Of a stretch of 64,000 nt of DNA, positions 39,186-47,595 are shown one piece after another. A program made the position numbers and the translations under genes. The stretch lies in the NCBI GenBank assembly GCA_031430695.1, contig JANPBZ010000121.1, positions 22,256-86,255 of the forward strand, written 5' to 3'. Below the pieces are notes generated by a model. The model ran no database searches. It was not told the origin of the DNA and saw only the letters and a program-made list of their open reading frames with translations. Origin of the DNA: JAENVT01 sp031430695. Lineage in GTDB: Bacteria > Actinomycetota > Acidimicrobiia > Acidimicrobiales > Ilumatobacteraceae. Position 1 is the stretch's first letter. Every line of letters begins with the position of its first letter.

Positions 39186-39814
39186 GCCGGTTTCGCACCC
39201 TTTCCGTGTTGGCGATACACCTTGCGCCGGGCCTGCTCGGATCGTTGCCGGACCCAACACCCGTCGAGATGGTCGTTGACCAGGCCCATCGCCTGCATGA
39301 ACGCGTATACGGTGGTCGGCCCGACGAACGTCCAGCCGCGTCGCTTGAGATCCTTGGAAATTGCAGTCGAGGTGGCGGTCAGCGGCGGCAATTCCGTGGG
39401 CGGATCGACGAACGTCGCGTGCGGCCACATGTAGTTGGCGATCGAGCCGAACTCGTCGATCAGTTCGAGTGCGCGTGACGCGTTGTTGATCGTCGAGCGG
39501 ATCTTGCCCTGATGGCGGACGATTCCCGCATCGCCGAGCAACCGGTCGACATCGTTCTCGTCGAAGTCGGCGACGAGTAGGGGGTCGAACCCGGCGAACG
39601 CTGTACGAAAGTTCTCGCGCTTGCGGAGAATGGTCAACCACGAAAGACCCGATTGGAACCCTTCGAGGCACAGCTTCTCGAACAGCCGATGGGCATCGCT
39701 GACGCCGAAGCCCCACTCGGTGTCGTGATAGGCGATGTAGTCGGGTGTGGACGATCCCCATGAGCAGCGGTCGTGTTTGTCGTCGCCTGCCACCACGTTC
39801 ATCACGGCAGTCAT
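39182..39814 (-). CDS. tag: DNA-3-methyladenine glycosylase I
   Basis: About 210 residues. Tag-type base excision enzyme removing 3-methyladenine. Motifs: DRCSWGSSTPDYIAYHDTEWGFGVSDAHRLFEKLCLEGFQSGLSWLTILRKRENFRTAF, with the catalytic Glu in DTEWG and the HhH-like core, then KRRGWTFVGPTTVYAFMQAMGLVNDHLDGCW carrying the zinc ligands (Cys in RCSW, His and Cys in DHLDGC). Start ATG 39814 (39802 is possible). Translationally coupled to the HAD gene and divergent from the cyclase gene. Confidence 0.95.
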   Translation of the reverse strand: MTAVMNVVAGDDKHDRCSWGSSTPDYIAYHDTEWGFGVSDAHRLFEKLCLEGFQSGLSWLTILRKRENFRTAFAGFDPLLVADFDENDVDRLLGDAGIVRHQGKIRSTINNASRALELIDEFGSIANYMWPHATFVDPPTELPPLTATSTAISKDLKRRGWTFVGPTTVYAFMQAMGLVNDHLDGCWVRQRSEQARRKVYRQHGKGAKPA

Positions 39815-39845
39815 CGTGGCATCCCCGACACATACGATGCGACTC

Positions 39846-40826
39846 ATGACCACGCTGCCCTCGTATCGGGACCTTCCGAAGGTGAATGATCTGCCTGCCA
39901 GTTGGGGACTGTTGGGTTCGGGCGGCCCCGACTACTTCGGTTGCCTGAATCTGATGACACCCGAGAAGCTGGTGGCTGCGGCGCGGTTGGTCACTCGGGG
40001 AGCGGTCTTCGCGCTCAATTGGTCGGCCGAACTTCCGGATCCGCCGATGTTCGGCAGACTCAAGCACACCCATGAGGTTCTCGACCGTGCGACTGGCCAC
40101 GACGACGTGTTGCACGGGTGGAACACTCAGTCGTCGTCTCAATGGGACGGCTTTCGCCACGTGAAGAACGTTCCCAACGGCTTCTACGACGGCGTCCCCG
40201 ACGACGACCATGGCGTGGATCACTGGGCCCGCCGGGGCATTGCTGGGCGCGCCGTGCTGTGCGATGTCGGCCGCTGGCGAGCCGCGCAGGGACGACCGCT
40301 GCAGTATGGCGAGCCCGACGTGATCGAGCCCGACGACATCCTTGCCACGCTCGATGCACAGGGGTCGCCACTGGAGCACGGCGACGTTCTGTTGTTGCGC
40401 ACCGGTTGGACAGAGTGGTACGAGACATCGACCGACGGGGCCATGCGGGCCGCTGCGGCCGACCGGGCGACGCTGAAGGCACCGGGATTGCCATCGGGAG
40501 AACGCACCGCCGAGTTCCTCTGGGATCTGCACATTGCCGCAATCGGGGCCGACAACCCCGCTGTCGAGGTGTGGCCGCAGGGAACGGGCCAGAACGCAGA
40601 CGACGTCGCTGCACTGAAGGCGAATCATCCCGAACGCATGCACGAGGTGTTCGCCCACTCGTTGTTGCTGCCGATGCTGGGCATCCCACTCGGCGAGCTC
40701 TTCGACCTGTCGGCGCTCGCCGCCGATTGCGCCGCCGACGGTCGGTACGCATGCCTGTTCGTATCGGCTCCACTCAACATTCCGCACGGCGTAGCAACAC
40801 CGCCGAACGCGTTGGCGATCAAGTAG
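39846..40826 (+). CDS. Cyclase-family (kynurenine-formamidase-like) hydrolase
   Basis: 326 residues. Putative cyclase fold (PF04199) with the variant metal motif SQWDGFRHVKN in place of HxGTHxDxPxH, as in the larger bacterial subgroup. Then HGVDHWARRGIAGRAVLCDVGRWR, a central LEHGDVLLLRTGW and the terminal LSALAADCAADGRYACLFVSAPLNIPHGVATPPNALA, which ends in the conserved GxATPPNA. TACGAT lies 7 nt before the ATG (39846) without a ribosome site, so leaderless. Followed 5 nt later by an unknown gene in the same orientation. Substrate unknown. Confidence 0.85.
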   Translation: MTTLPSYRDLPKVNDLPASWGLLGSGGPDYFGCLNLMTPEKLVAAARLVTRGAVFALNWSAELPDPPMFGRLKHTHEVLDRATGHDDVLHGWNTQSSSQWDGFRHVKNVPNGFYDGVPDDDHGVDHWARRGIAGRAVLCDVGRWRAAQGRPLQYGEPDVIEPDDILATLDAQGSPLEHGDVLLLRTGWTEWYETSTDGAMRAAAADRATLKAPGLPSGERTAEFLWDLHIAAIGADNPAVEVWPQGTGQNADDVAALKANHPERMHEVFAHSLLLPMLGIPLGELFDLSALAADCAADGRYACLFVSAPLNIPHGVATPPNALAIK

Positions 40827-40831
40827 CTGAC

Positions 40832-41560
40832 ATGACTTCGCTGCTGCCCGTTCACGATCTCAACACCTTCGTGTCGACCAGAGACGCCCTGCATCGTGTC
40901 GCCGAACACGTGCTGGCCAAGGCGCGATTCGTCGATGATCGCGAGATCAGGCTGACGGCCTTCGCCGGCGGGTTCGCCACGCCGATCCTCGACGGCGACA
41001 CTCGGGTGCGGGTCGATGCCGACGATCTGGTCGTCGACGACAGCACGGGGTCGCGGCGTATCGGATTGACGACCATCGGCGAGGCTGCTGCATTCGTCGG
41101 TGTCGAACCCGGCTTCCCGAGTGAGTTGTACGAACCGGCAACGTCGTTCGATCCTGACGAGCCGTTGCATCTGGATCGAGGTGCCGCCGAGACGCTGGCA
41201 GCGTGGTACGCCGGTACCGCGGAGGTGCTCGACCTTTTCGCCACCGAGATCGCCGATGCGAATCCTTCGCCTCTCATCTTGTGGCCTGAACACTTCGATC
41301 AGGCCTTCTTCACCGAGGATTCCGATGCAGCTCGCCGGGCCAACTATGGGGCGTCGCCCGGCGACGAAGGCCATCCCGAGCCGTATCTCTACGTCGGCCC
41401 GTGGGGACCCACCGCTGACGACACGTTCTGGAATGCAGCGACTTTCAGCGGAGCAGTACTGCCGCTTTCACAACTCCTCGAAGCAGCGGATCCGAATCAG
41501 ATCGCGCTGCGGTTCCTCCGCGCCGGTCGGGCGATTCTGGCGCCTCCCGACGGGGGGTGA
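40832..41560 (+). CDS. Conserved-looking protein of unknown function
   Basis: 242 residues, acidic, soluble, no signal peptide. N-terminal half: LNTFVSTRDALHRVAEHVLAKARFVDDREIRLTAFAGGFATPIL. The C-terminal half has aromatic-rich motifs, PLILWPEHFDQAFF, PEPYLYVGPWGP and FWNAATFSGAVLPLSQLL, with many Trp, Phe and Pro, as in the actinobacterial hypothetical proteins that carry WPEHFD and YVGPW. The function is not known to me. It starts 5 nt after the cyclase gene stop, so it is co-transcribed with it. Confidence 0.75.
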   Translation: MTSLLPVHDLNTFVSTRDALHRVAEHVLAKARFVDDREIRLTAFAGGFATPILDGDTRVRVDADDLVVDDSTGSRRIGLTTIGEAAAFVGVEPGFPSELYEPATSFDPDEPLHLDRGAAETLAAWYAGTAEVLDLFATEIADANPSPLILWPEHFDQAFFTEDSDAARRANYGASPGDEGHPEPYLYVGPWGPTADDTFWNAATFSGAVLPLSQLLEAADPNQIALRFLRAGRAILAPPDGG

Positions 41561-41724
41561 CGGATCCCCGTGTAGCTCTTGGTCATCTTGATCGGTTGAC
41601 CTGCGAGTGTGACCGAGCGGCTGCCGTCGGGTTGCTCGACGTCGACGAGCATGCGGCGTGCCGCCACATGAGGATCGGCGAAGATGGCGGCCATGTCGTT
41701 GCCGGGGCGAGGTCTAGACGGCAT
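41497..41724 (-). pseudogene. Fragment of a CoA-transferase family III protein
   Basis: FADPHVAARRMLVDVEQPDG and VTLAGQPIKMTKSYTGIR match the C-terminal region of CaiB/BaiF-type formyl-CoA transferases (DPHVxARxM ... GxPIKMT). Nothing of the preceding about 330 residues is present and the 3' end overlaps the unknown gene on the other strand. A relic. Confidence 0.6.
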
Positions 41725-41924
41725 GGTGGCTGAACCTGCAGGCCCACCCCGACGCTCGGGTCGACCTTGCCGATGGGGCGCGTCTGGTCACCGGCCGGGC
41801 CGCCTGCGGGCAGGAGCGGGAACGACTGTGGTCACGGTGGGGAGAGATCGACAAGAACCTGGACGCCTACGCAGCACGCCGCTCGACGGAGACCGCTGTC
41901 GTCATCTTGGAGCCGCGGCCGTGA
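41724..41924 (+). pseudogene. Fragment of a deazaflavin-dependent nitroreductase
   Basis: 67 codons beginning WWLNLQAHPDARVDLADGAR and continuing GRAACGQERERLWSRWGEID to AVVILEPRP and TGA at 41922. This is the C-terminal half of Ddn/DUF385-type F420-dependent nitroreductases. An in-frame TAG at 41715 and absence of the N-terminus show it is a relic, abutting the CoA-transferase fragment. Confidence 0.6.
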
Positions 41925-41949
41925 TGTGTTCCAAGCCGGGAGGGCGCTC

Positions 41950-42396
41950 ATGACCGCCGAAACGAAGTTCGAACTGTCCAACGTGAACGTGAGGATCAAG
42001 ATCTCGGGGCTCTGGACGTCGATGCTGTTCGTCTTCGCCTACGTCGACCTGTTCAGCCTCTATCGACCCGATTTCCGGGCCGACGTCGAGGCTGGCGAAA
42101 TCGGCGGGTTCACCGTCAACCAGGCGTTCCTCTTGGGGACCACGGTCTATGTCGTGATCCCCAGTCTGATGGTGTTCTGCACACTCGTCGGCGACCACGA
42201 GTCAACCGAATCGCCAACATCGCGCTGAGCATCATGTATGCACTCACCGTCATCGCTGGCTCGATCGGCGAGTGGAACTACTACATCCTCGGCAGCGCCA
42301 TCGAGATCGCACAGCTGGCGGCCATCGTCTACTACGCCTGGACCTGGCCGAAAGAACTCCACCAACCTCTACGACCTGGAGTTGATCCGCGCTGAG
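41950..42396 (+). pseudogene. Frameshifted DUF6326-like membrane protein
   Basis: ATG 41950 gives ELSNVNVRIKISGLWTSMLFVFAYVDLFSLYRPDF, VEAGEIGGFTVNQAFLLGTT and VVIPSLMVFCTLVGDH, three membrane segments. A one-base shift near 42200 then restores RVNRIANIALSIMYALTVIAG, GEWNYYILGSAIEIAQLAAI and VYYAWTWPKE, ending at TGA 42394. The joined sequence fits a four-helix DUF6326-type protein of about 148 residues. As read it is broken. This may be a real frameshift or a consensus error. Confidence 0.65.
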
Positions 42397-42482
42397 CCCA
42401 ATGGAGGCTCGGGCAAATTGGGTGGCCTCTGGGTCTGATCTGGCTATCCGAGCATCCGCGGCACATCGTGCCGAGTCCAGAT

Positions 42483-43295
42483 TCAGAACCCGGGTGCCCA
42501 GCAGGGCTGCACCCGATGCAGATAGTGATCGGCCGCATAGTTCAGGAACCTACGTGCGGCACGTATGCGGCAGGCGACATCGCGAAGCAAGACCGGCGCC
42601 GTCGGCGAACTTTCGGCCGCGGCGCGATACCACGCCGAACTCAATGTCTCGAGTGCGTCGAGACCGGGCGTGGCCGAACCGTGGTCGACGAGCAGGTTCA
42701 ACTGGTCGTCGGTCATCCCAACCGATCTGCCGAGGTGCTCGGCCTGCGCGGACGACATTGTCTTGGCGCCGATGCTGTCGGGGAAGACACCTGCGCGAAA
42801 CAGGGCGAGGTCGCCGAGTTGGCGCAGCAACACGATGTGGTCGAGCGGCTGGACCGCGTCGAGCCAATCGACGAGTTCGTCGAGGTCGAGACGGTCGGCC
42901 GGAACCGGTGTTGCCTCGGGCACCGCGAAGCTGGCCAGGAGTTGTGCGGTGAACTGCAGTCGCGCCGGTGCGTCCGCGAACTCGACGAGTGGTTCAACGT
43001 CGAAGACGGGCAGCCGACAGCCTGGTCCGGCCCACTCGTCGACCCAATCACTCGACATCAACTCGTCGGCGGCGCGATGAATGAGTACCGCGAAGAACAG
43101 CAATGGCGACACAGCGAACTGCTCGGCGCCCGTGCCGTGCAGGACCGACTCGACCACCTCTGGCCTGCGCAACACATCGTTGACGTGCCACGGTCGTCGG
43201 TCGAGCTCATCGCGCAAGGTGTCACCGTCGGTGTCGAGGGCACGCGCCAGCACGGCGAGATCCCCCTCCTGGAGATTCAAGCGCTGGCGTGTCAT
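42483..43295 (-). CDS. Conserved actinobacterial protein of unknown function
   Basis: 270 residues, helical and acidic. Motifs: LNLQEGDLAVLARALDTDGDTLRDELDRRP, VSPLLFFAVLIHRAADEL, LDELVDWLDAVQPLDHIVLLRQLGDLALFRAGVFPD, and a C-terminal RAARRFLNYAADHYLHRVQPCW. There are no membrane helices or catalytic signature that I recognise. ATG 43295 has AGGAGG eight bases upstream, which decides it over GTG 43304. Divergent from the DinB-family gene. Function unknown. Confidence 0.75.
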   Translation of the reverse strand: MTRQRLNLQEGDLAVLARALDTDGDTLRDELDRRPWHVNDVLRRPEVVESVLHGTGAEQFAVSPLLFFAVLIHRAADELMSSDWVDEWAGPGCRLPVFDVEPLVEFADAPARLQFTAQLLASFAVPEATPVPADRLDLDELVDWLDAVQPLDHIVLLRQLGDLALFRAGVFPDSIGAKTMSSAQAEHLGRSVGMTDDQLNLLVDHGSATPGLDALETLSSAWYRAAAESSPTAPVLLRDVACRIRAARRFLNYAADHYLHRVQPCWAPGF

Positions 43296-43390
43296 TGGTG
43301 TCACCTCCTGATCATCGTGCTGTCTTCATCGGCACAAGACCTCGCCCTGTTGAGCACAGTCTTACCGAGCCCGACTGCCAGGATGGGTTC

Positions 43391-43891
43391 ATGATTGTTA
43401 CAACTCCGTTCGCCGCTGGCGAGAAGGAGGCGTTGCAGACCTCGCTGCAGCGACATCGCGAGTTGATGTTGTGGAAGTTGGAGGGTTTGGACGACGAGGC
43501 GTTGCGGCGATCGCCGGTGCCGTCGGGCACCACGCTGCTCGGGCTCGTCAAGCATCTCGCTGCGGTGGAGTACGGATGGTTCTGCCTGACGTTCGGCCGC
43601 GACACCGAGCCGTTGCCCTTTGACGACGACGACGAGAACGCCGATCTGCGGATCGAGGTGGGCGAGACCACCGCCGACATCATCGCCTTCTACCGTCGGG
43701 CGTGGGCGGCAGCTGATCAAGTGATCGCTGAGGTCGATCTCGACGACACCGGGACGGCTTGGTTCGGCGATGTCGTATCGATGCGGTGGGTGCTCGTCCA
43801 CATGGTCGAGGAGACGGCTCGTCACATGGGTCATGCCGATGTGGTCAGGGAACTGATCGACGGTGCGATCGGATACCGGCCGGAGGCGTAG
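43391..43891 (+). CDS. DinB-family protein (DUF664 type)
   Basis: 166 residues. DinB-like four-helix bundle: LQTSLQRHRELMLWKLEGLDDEALRRSPVPSGTTLLGLVKHLAAVEYGWFCLTFG, then a late WVLVHMVEETARHMGHADVVRELIDGAIG. Candidate metal ligands are His in LVKHLAAVE, and the two His in ETARHMGHADVVRE. Family members are mycothiol- or metal-dependent transferases or unknown. ATG 43391 chosen. Followed 3 nt later by the DUF3995 gene. Confidence 0.9.
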   Translation: MIVTTPFAAGEKEALQTSLQRHRELMLWKLEGLDDEALRRSPVPSGTTLLGLVKHLAAVEYGWFCLTFGRDTEPLPFDDDDENADLRIEVGETTADIIAFYRRAWAAADQVIAEVDLDDTGTAWFGDVVSMRWVLVHMVEETARHMGHADVVRELIDGAIGYRPEA

Positions 43892-43894
43892 ACC

Positions 43895-44311
43895 GTGCGT
43901 TACTTGGCCCGCGTCGCGACTGCGACGACGATGCTCGGCATCGGTGCGTTGCACGCGATGTGGGGGAGGGGTTCGACGTTTCCGTTCGCGAATCGCGACG
44001 AACTGAACGACAGTGTGATCGGTCGGGACGCGACGCCTTCGGCAGGGGCGTGCTACGTCGTCGCCGGATTGTTGACTGTCGCAGGCGCCCTGGTCGCCGG
44101 CCTGCCCAGTCCACGCAGCCGGGTGCGCCGCCTCGGTGTCTGCACGGTCTCGATCACGCTCGCGGCCCGCGCCGTACTGGGGTTCTCCGGCAGGACCGAA
44201 CTGGTCTCACCCGGCAGCGTGTCGCCCAGGTTCCGGCGGATGGACAAGCGGTATTTCTCGCCATTGTGCGCGGCATTAGCTGTTGGTGCGGCCACCTCGT
44301 TGCGCGGCTGA
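43895..44311 (+). CDS. DUF3995 membrane protein
   Basis: 138 residues with four membrane helices and the DUF3995 pattern: ATATTMLGIGALHAMWGRGSTFPF (ALHxxWGxGxTxP), GRDATPSAGACYVVAGLLTVAGALVAGLP, and the C-terminal RRMDKRYFSPLCAALAVGAATSL (DxRxYSPLC). GTG start at 43895, 3 nt after the DinB gene, so they form an operon. Function unknown. Confidence 0.88.
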   Translation: MRYLARVATATTMLGIGALHAMWGRGSTFPFANRDELNDSVIGRDATPSAGACYVVAGLLTVAGALVAGLPSPRSRVRRLGVCTVSITLAARAVLGFSGRTELVSPGSVSPRFRRMDKRYFSPLCAALAVGAATSLRG

Positions 44312-44316
44312 GCGCG

Positions 44317-45093
44317 TCAGGTCGAGCGCGGCGCGATCACGCTGAACACTGCGCCCTGCGGATCGTGAAACACCGCGAACGTGCCGGGCGGCACTTCAGT
44401 CGGTGGCACGGCGACCTTGCCACCCAATGGCTCGACCTTGGCAGCCGCCGCCTCGCAGTCGTCGACGGCGAAGTAGACCATCCAGTGATTGGGCAGATCC
44501 GCCGGCCACGAATCACCCTCCATCGGCAGCATTCCGGCGATGCCCCGGTCTCCGACACGGAACTCGGTGTAGTCAGCAGCACCTGCCATTGGCAACAGAC
44601 CGGCGCTCCAACCGAATACAGCACCGTAGAACTCGACGGACCGCTGCGGATCGCGCGTTGTGAGCTCGTTCCAGCACCACGTGTTCGGATCGTTGACGAT
44701 GCCGGCACCAAAGTGGGTTCTTGCCTGCCAGATCGAGAACATCGCCCCAGCCGGATCGGCGGCGACAGCCATGCGGCCGACGTCGAGCACGTCGAAGGGC
44801 TCGACCAGGACGCTGCCTCCGTCCGCCTTGATCGCCACGGCACTCTCATCCGCATCGGCGACGGTGATGTAGGTGGTCCACCACGGTGGCATGTCGGTGT
44901 TGATCTGCGGTCCCAACCCGGCCACCGGTTTGTTGTCGAGCAGGCACATCCTGTAACCGCCCGCTTCGGGAGGGCCCTCGTCGATCGTCCAACCGAACAG
45001 ACCCGAATAGAACCGACTGGCGTCGACCGGGTCTGGTGTGCCGAGGTCGACCCATGAAGGTGTGCCGGGCTCGTACTTTGTCATCTCAGGCAT
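44317..45093 (-). CDS. VOC-family protein with two glyoxalase-like domains
   Basis: 258 residues, two VOC units: PSWVDLGTPDPVDASRFYSGLFGWTIDEGPPEAGGYRMCLLDNKPVAGLGP and WCWNELTTRDPQRSVEFYGAVFGWSAGLLPMAGAADYTEFRVGDRGIAGMLPM. The second half closes PPTEVPPGTFAVFHDPQGAVFSVI. Like the 27-kDa antigen/CFP30B group of actinobacteria. The function of that group is not settled (possible glyoxalase or binding protein). ATG 45093 has AGGAG at good spacing. The longer open frame upstream covers a repeat and is rejected. Confidence 0.9.
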   Translation of the reverse strand: MPEMTKYEPGTPSWVDLGTPDPVDASRFYSGLFGWTIDEGPPEAGGYRMCLLDNKPVAGLGPQINTDMPPWWTTYITVADADESAVAIKADGGSVLVEPFDVLDVGRMAVAADPAGAMFSIWQARTHFGAGIVNDPNTWCWNELTTRDPQRSVEFYGAVFGWSAGLLPMAGAADYTEFRVGDRGIAGMLPMEGDSWPADLPNHWMVYFAVDDCEAAAAKVEPLGGKVAVPPTEVPPGTFAVFHDPQGAVFSVIAPRST

Positions 45094-45210
45094 CTCGTGC
45101 TCCTGTCGCTTGGAAATGCCCAAGGTATGACGACCCACGTGAGCCGTCAATGTCGCACGTACTGCTCGAGGTGATGAGCGCCGTCTCACCCTCGCCCCCA
45201 ACCCGAGGTG

Positions 45211-45255
45211 CGTATGTGAGCTCCGGCCCCTATGCGGGGCGTGAGTCATCAAACG
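45211..45255 (-). repeat. 45-bp palindromic repeat, copy 3
   Basis: On the minus strand it begins CGTTTGATGACT, has core GCCCCGCATAGGGGC and a diverged right end (GGAGCTCACATACG). It lies in the 201-bp gap between the VOC and aldolase genes. Nothing else was seen in that gap. Confidence 0.75.
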
Positions 45256-45294
45256 CCGCTGCGGTGCGCTGCGGTTATGGGTGTGGGAGGTGGG

Positions 45295-46077
45295 TCAGTA
45301 CATTGCGCCGGACTTGGCTTCGGCCGGGCGGGCGCCGCGGGCGGTGGCCAGATCGGTGACCAGTGACCCCTTCATCGCCAGCATGTCGCTGGTGACGGTG
45401 ATCATGCGGAAGCCCTGCTCGAGGCGTCGCTCGATCAGCGCCGCCGTCGCGTGGATACCTGGCACGATGCCAGCGCTGCGGCAGCCGGCGACGATGGTCG
45501 CCAGCGCATCATCGAACTTGCTCTCTCCGTCGTTGTTCCCGGGCGGCAACCCGAGCGTGATCGACAGGTCGGCCGGCCCCACGTAGATCGCATCGATGCC
45601 GGGAACCGCCAGGATGTCGTCGAGGTTGGCAATGGCTTCGACGGTCTCGATCATCGGGATGAGGGCGATTCCGTCGGTCGCCCAGTCGTAGTGATTGGGT
45701 CGACGCATGCCGGCAACTACGGGGCCGAAACTCCGAGCGCCCATCGGCGCATACCGGCCGTAGCGGACGACTGCTTGGGCCTCGGCTGCCGAGTTGACCA
45801 TCGGGACGATGATGCCTTCGATGCCGGCATCGAGCATCTTGCCGATGATGCCGGGCTCGTTCCATGGCACGCGGGCGATGGGGGTTCCTCCGCCGAGCAG
45901 GATGGCCTGAGCCATCGCGACCGTTTGCTGGTAGTCGTTGACGCCGTGCTGGTTGTCGACGCACACGTAGTCGTACCCGACGCGTGCGACGGCCTCGGCG
46001 CTGATGATCGACGGGATGGCCAGCCATACACCGAGGGTGTCGCGCCCTTCGTTCCATTGGGTTCGCAAAGTGTCCAT
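45295..46077 (-). CDS. HpcH/HpaI-family aldolase
   Basis: 260 residues. Class II (metal-dependent) pyruvate aldolase barrel: TLGVWLAIPSIISAEAVARVGYDYVCVDNQHGVNDY, PIARVPWNEPGIIGKMLDAGIEGIIVPMVNSAAEAQ, VIPMIETVEAI (Glu metal ligand) and IDAIYVGPADLSITLGLPP (Asp metal ligand in GPADLS). The HpaI/GarL His is in DNQHG. Predicted to split 2-keto-3-deoxy acids or related hydroxyacids to pyruvate and an aldehyde. The 2-hydroxyacid dehydrogenase gene is next door on the same strand with a 34-bp gap, so a shared catabolic step is plausible. Confidence 0.92.
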   Translation of the reverse strand: MDTLRTQWNEGRDTLGVWLAIPSIISAEAVARVGYDYVCVDNQHGVNDYQQTVAMAQAILLGGGTPIARVPWNEPGIIGKMLDAGIEGIIVPMVNSAAEAQAVVRYGRYAPMGARSFGPVVAGMRRPNHYDWATDGIALIPMIETVEAIANLDDILAVPGIDAIYVGPADLSITLGLPPGNNDGESKFDDALATIVAGCRSAGIVPGIHATAALIERRLEQGFRMITVTSDMLAMKGSLVTDLATARGARPAEAKSGAMY

Positions 46078-46111
46078 TGCTCGGTTCTAGCAAAGTTGAC
46101 GCGGAACTGAC

Positions 46112-47029
46112 CTACGCGACGACGATCGTTGCCGGTCGACCGGCGAGCACGTTGAGTGCGTTGTCGATGGCATGTGCGTACAGCCGCCGGCGGCCTTCAA
46201 CAGTTGCCGATGCAACATGCGGAGTGACGATCACGTTGGGGTGATTCAACAGGGGATGTCCGACCGGAAGCGGCTCCGGATCGGTCACGTCGAGGCCGGC
46301 GCCGGCGACCCGGCCGGACTCCAGCGCGGCGAGTAGTGCGTCCTGATCGACCAACCCACCGCGGGCGCAGTTCACCAGGTACACGCCGCGCTTCATCGTC
46401 GCCAGTGAGGTCGCATTGATCATGTGGCGAGTTTCGGCGACGGCCGGCGCGTGCAGGGAGACGACGTCGGATTGCGCGAACACGCGGTCGAGGTCGGCGA
46501 GCTCACAGCCATCGGCTTCGCTGAGGTACGGGTCGTAGGCCAACACGGTCATCCCCATGGCCCTCGCTGCGCCACCGACTCGGCGGGCGATACGGCCGTA
46601 GCCCACCAGGCCGAGCACGGTGCCATCGAGTTCCAACGCAGTGCCGGTTGTCGCCCCGGGCAGGCCTTGGCGTGCCCGATCGGTCTGTGCCGGCAAGTTC
46701 TTCACGACGGCCAGCATGAGCATGAGGGTGTGCTCCGCCGTCGAGACCGACGGAGCGTCGGGGGCGTTGCAGACGATCACTCCGGCGGCGGTTGCCGCGG
46801 CCACGTCGACGTTGTCGTACCCGATGCCAATTCGAGAGATCACCTTCATGGTCGGGCCAAGGGCAAAGGCGCCAGCGTTCCAGGCTCGCTTGGCGCCGGC
46901 CAGCACAGCGTGTGCCGAGCCGAGCTGGCTGTCGTCGGGACCAACGGCGATCGCCCGTCCCTCGACGAGGTCTCGATACGCGTCGGGCAGTGGGTGGTCG
47001 AAGTACAGGATCGGAAGGTCTTGGTCCAT
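46112..47029 (-). CDS. D-2-hydroxyacid dehydrogenase, NAD-dependent
   Basis: About 305 residues. D-isomer-specific 2-hydroxyacid dehydrogenase: ISRIGIGYDNVDVAAATAAGVIVCNAP, NAD loop VLGLVGYGRIARRVGGAARAMGM, catalytic Arg in LVNCARGGLVDQDALLAAL, Glu in DVTDPEPLPVGHPLLNHPNV and His in VIVTPHVASATVEGRRR. ATG 47029 selected because TATGGT lies 7 nt upstream (leaderless). GTG 47074 is possible. Divergent from the VOC gene at 47104. The substrate may be a 2-keto acid produced by the neighbouring aldolase pathway. Confidence 0.92.
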   Translation of the reverse strand: MDQDLPILYFDHPLPDAYRDLVEGRAIAVGPDDSQLGSAHAVLAGAKRAWNAGAFALGPTMKVISRIGIGYDNVDVAAATAAGVIVCNAPDAPSVSTAEHTLMLMLAVVKNLPAQTDRARQGLPGATTGTALELDGTVLGLVGYGRIARRVGGAARAMGMTVLAYDPYLSEADGCELADLDRVFAQSDVVSLHAPAVAETRHMINATSLATMKRGVYLVNCARGGLVDQDALLAALESGRVAGAGLDVTDPEPLPVGHPLLNHPNVIVTPHVASATVEGRRRLYAHAIDNALNVLAGRPATIVVA

Positions 47030-47103
47030 CGCTCGCACCATATCCGGCGACACCTCGAGCCATGACAGTTCCACAAATACAGGGCGGCGGATATTGTGCG
47101 ACC

Positions 47104-47583
47104 ATGCTCGATCATTCCCGGTTCTTCCACGTTGGCATCCGAGTGACCGACATCGAGGCGGCGATGGTCGATATCGGCAGGCATGCCGGCGTCACCTGGG
47201 CATCGGTGCAGGACCGGCCGATGTCGGTGTGGCTGCCCGGCGCCGGCCAGACCCAGTTGCAGCTCGCACTCACGTATTCCGTCGAGGGACCTGTTCACCT
47301 CGAACTGCTGCAGGGGCCGGCAGGATCGATCTGGGACGGTCATGACGTGCCGGGCGCGCATCATTTCGGGTACTGGTCCGACGATGTCGGCGCCGATACC
47401 GCGACGATGCTGGCCGACGGGTACACGTTGGAGCTCGCCGCCGCATCGCCCGACGACGGCTACGGGAGATTCAGTTACGTGCGCTCACCATCGGGCTATC
47501 TCGTCGAGCCGGTCTCGATTGCCAGCAAACCGCGCTTCGAGCGGTGGTGGGCAGGGGGATCGCTGACCGATCCCGTGTCGTAG
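47104..47583 (+). CDS. VOC-family protein
   Basis: 159 residues, single VOC/glyoxalase-like unit: SRFFHVGIRVTDIEAAMVDIGRHAGVTWASVQDRPMSVWLPG, VHLELLQGPAGSIWDGHDVPGAHHFGYWSDDV, and GRFSYVRSPSGYLVEPVSIASKPRFERWW. The metal ligands His7-like and Glu (HLELLQG) and His (HHFGYW) are present. TATTGT lies 6 nt before the ATG (leaderless). Transcribed with the aminotransferase gene 12 nt downstream. A related family member is methylmalonyl-CoA epimerase, but activity here is unknown. Confidence 0.88.
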   Translation: MLDHSRFFHVGIRVTDIEAAMVDIGRHAGVTWASVQDRPMSVWLPGAGQTQLQLALTYSVEGPVHLELLQGPAGSIWDGHDVPGAHHFGYWSDDVGADTATMLADGYTLELAAASPDDGYGRFSYVRSPSGYLVEPVSIASKPRFERWWAGGSLTDPVS

Positions 47584-47595
47584 CCTGGGCCGGCC

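Noticed and set aside
39186..40787. N-terminal extension of the HAD gene on the minus strand, open for more than 500 codons
   Set aside because: It is antisense to the cyclase and passes through the tag gene in another frame. The conserved HAD start is at 39185.
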